This document shows positions 62,776 through 64,000 of a stretch of 64,000 nucleotides of DNA, in pieces (position 1 is the stretch's first letter; each line of letters starts with the position of its first letter). The stretch comes from Styela clava (Eukaryota; Chordata; Ascidiacea; Stolidobranchia; Styelidae). Both the position numbers and the translations under genes were made by a program. The stretch covers positions 17,236,001 through 17,300,000 of the forward strand of contig NC_135251.1 in NCBI RefSeq assembly GCF_964204865.1, read 5' to 3'. The notes under the pieces were generated by a model. The model had not been told where the DNA came from. It saw only the letters and a list, made by a program, of their open reading frames with translations, and did not search any database.

Positions 62776-64000
62776 TCTACCCTTAGGTATATATATATAT
62801 ATATGTTTTTATCTTTTAAAATTCACGTCTTTGGGAAATCATAACAAATTTGTGGAAGGAAAACGCCCAAGCGATAGTTAAAAAAGAGTGACATTGAAAA
62901 TCAAAACTACGTTGTCCTAAATTTTCCTTCTGTTAGCCTTGCAAGACCTGACTTCTTCCAGCGATTACATAAGATAAGGTCTCTCTCAATAAATTAAAGA
63001 TGATTTGAGAATATATTATTTGATCGTTATTAACTTGTGAAATGATATCAAACAACAATTCATAAACTGTGTGCTTTTTCTTGCTGCTGAAATCCACAAT
63101 CCAACCCGACGGTGTAACACCCGCTTATACAAGCTGTTTTTACTGTATCAAATCTGAAAACGATAAGCGTAACAAATCAATCGTTTCCTCGAATGGCGCT
63201 ACGTAGCCTGCCCTAAGTGATGACACGCTGCCAAACGAAGTCAACTGCATGTGCGACAATTATTAGGGCATTATAAACCATAAGTAAACACCGTAATAGG
63301 CTGTTAGAATAATATATTTGTATATATAAGAAATATATTAATTTTTTTTGTTGGTTGTGTTATTGAGGATAGTTTTTCTTTGGCCGTTACGACAACGATG
63401 ATCACGGTACTGCCGTATCAATACCTATTCTCCAAATCTTCATCAGTTACTTCGAAGATACAGTTTGGAGCGAGCTGCGGTCGCTATGCAGTTCTTTGCA
63501 ATATAATATAATGTTTCGGTGCTGTATTACTATAGAGGAAGATGGGAGCAGTCCAATCCTTAGCTTGATCGCACCATCTTTCTGCGCTTGCCTGATTTTC
63601 ACTCCCAACAAAAAAATACAAAGGTATCAGACTTCTTCAGCACACAATGGATATTTATATTATTGCCAATCTGATCGTCACAATGCTACAGTAACTCATG
63701 TATATATACTGTTCTTTTCTGTCTGTATGATTAATTCCAGTAGAGTGCTTTGCCCTACCTAATTGACCCTCAATGTGAGCTGTAATTCATATTAATGCTA
63801 TATGTTTATATTACCCGTCTCATATGTATTTTACCGTGTGGCCTTCAAACACACCCCTTTAACATTAACGCAAAGCAAATGACTGTGGTAACTTACCACT
63901 CAGGCTCAATTATTTTACTCAATTCAGCATTTTTTGGGTCTCGTGTATTTTCTTACCTCAATTACTTACTAGAAAACTCATTGTCATCGCCACAGACGTT
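62776..64000. other. SLC22-like upstream region, no further gene seen
   Basis: A TA run (about 62788-62803) lies 13 bases upstream of the SLC22-like ATG. The rest is AT-rich, and its ORFs show no domain. Donor-like GTAAG motifs occur on the minus strand near 63890 and 63955-63970, which might belong to an exon of a gene beyond the right edge, but I cannot support a product. Confidence 0.4.

Noticed and set aside
63496-63762. Plus-strand ORF of 88 residues near the right edge
   Set aside because: No family features, and codon content resembles the AT-rich background.

Overview
This is a compact, AT-rich eukaryotic window with short GT-AG introns (mostly 70 to 900 bp) and many small DNA transposons. 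The gene content (TTC13-like, RGS3-like with C2, PDZ and RGS domains, SLC22-type transporter) is animal. Small introns and dense MITEs would suit a tunicate-like invertebrate, but the species cannot be fixed from the sequence. All three protein-coding genes lie on the minus strand.

Layout. (1) 1-6990: the 5' two fifths or so of a TTC13-like gene, running off the left edge. (2) 6991-8646: upstream and intergenic DNA with repeat debris and the left part of a hAT-like element. (3) 8647-62034: three head-to-tail copies of one unit of 17,786 bp, at 8647-26432, 26433-44218 and 44219-62034. (4) 62035-64000: single-copy right flank carrying exon 1 of the SLC22-like gene.

From left to right each unit holds: the right half of the hAT-like element, a THAP-type transposon with about 300-bp inverted ends, a second hAT relic, an RGS3-like gene, a hAT MITE, an RPS27 retro-pseudogene, and exons 2-12 of the SLC22-like gene. 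A 203-bp MITE occurs three times per unit. The RGS3-like gene is complete in all three copies. The SLC22-like gene is complete only in copy 3, because its first exon lies outside the repeated unit; copies 1 and 2 lack the start codon and first membrane segment.

The unit's two end points each fall inside a hAT-like relic and share only CAA at the join. Copies 1 and 2 looked identical wherever I compared them. Copy 3 shows one substitution in its first 14.5 kb, then about ten substitutions and several indels between 58749 and 61953, none in an exon. A recent tandem triplication, or an assembly that repeated a segment and switched haplotype, are the two main readings. No functional link between the three genes is implied beyond position. 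Exon maps were made by hand from splice signals, reading phase and family resemblance.
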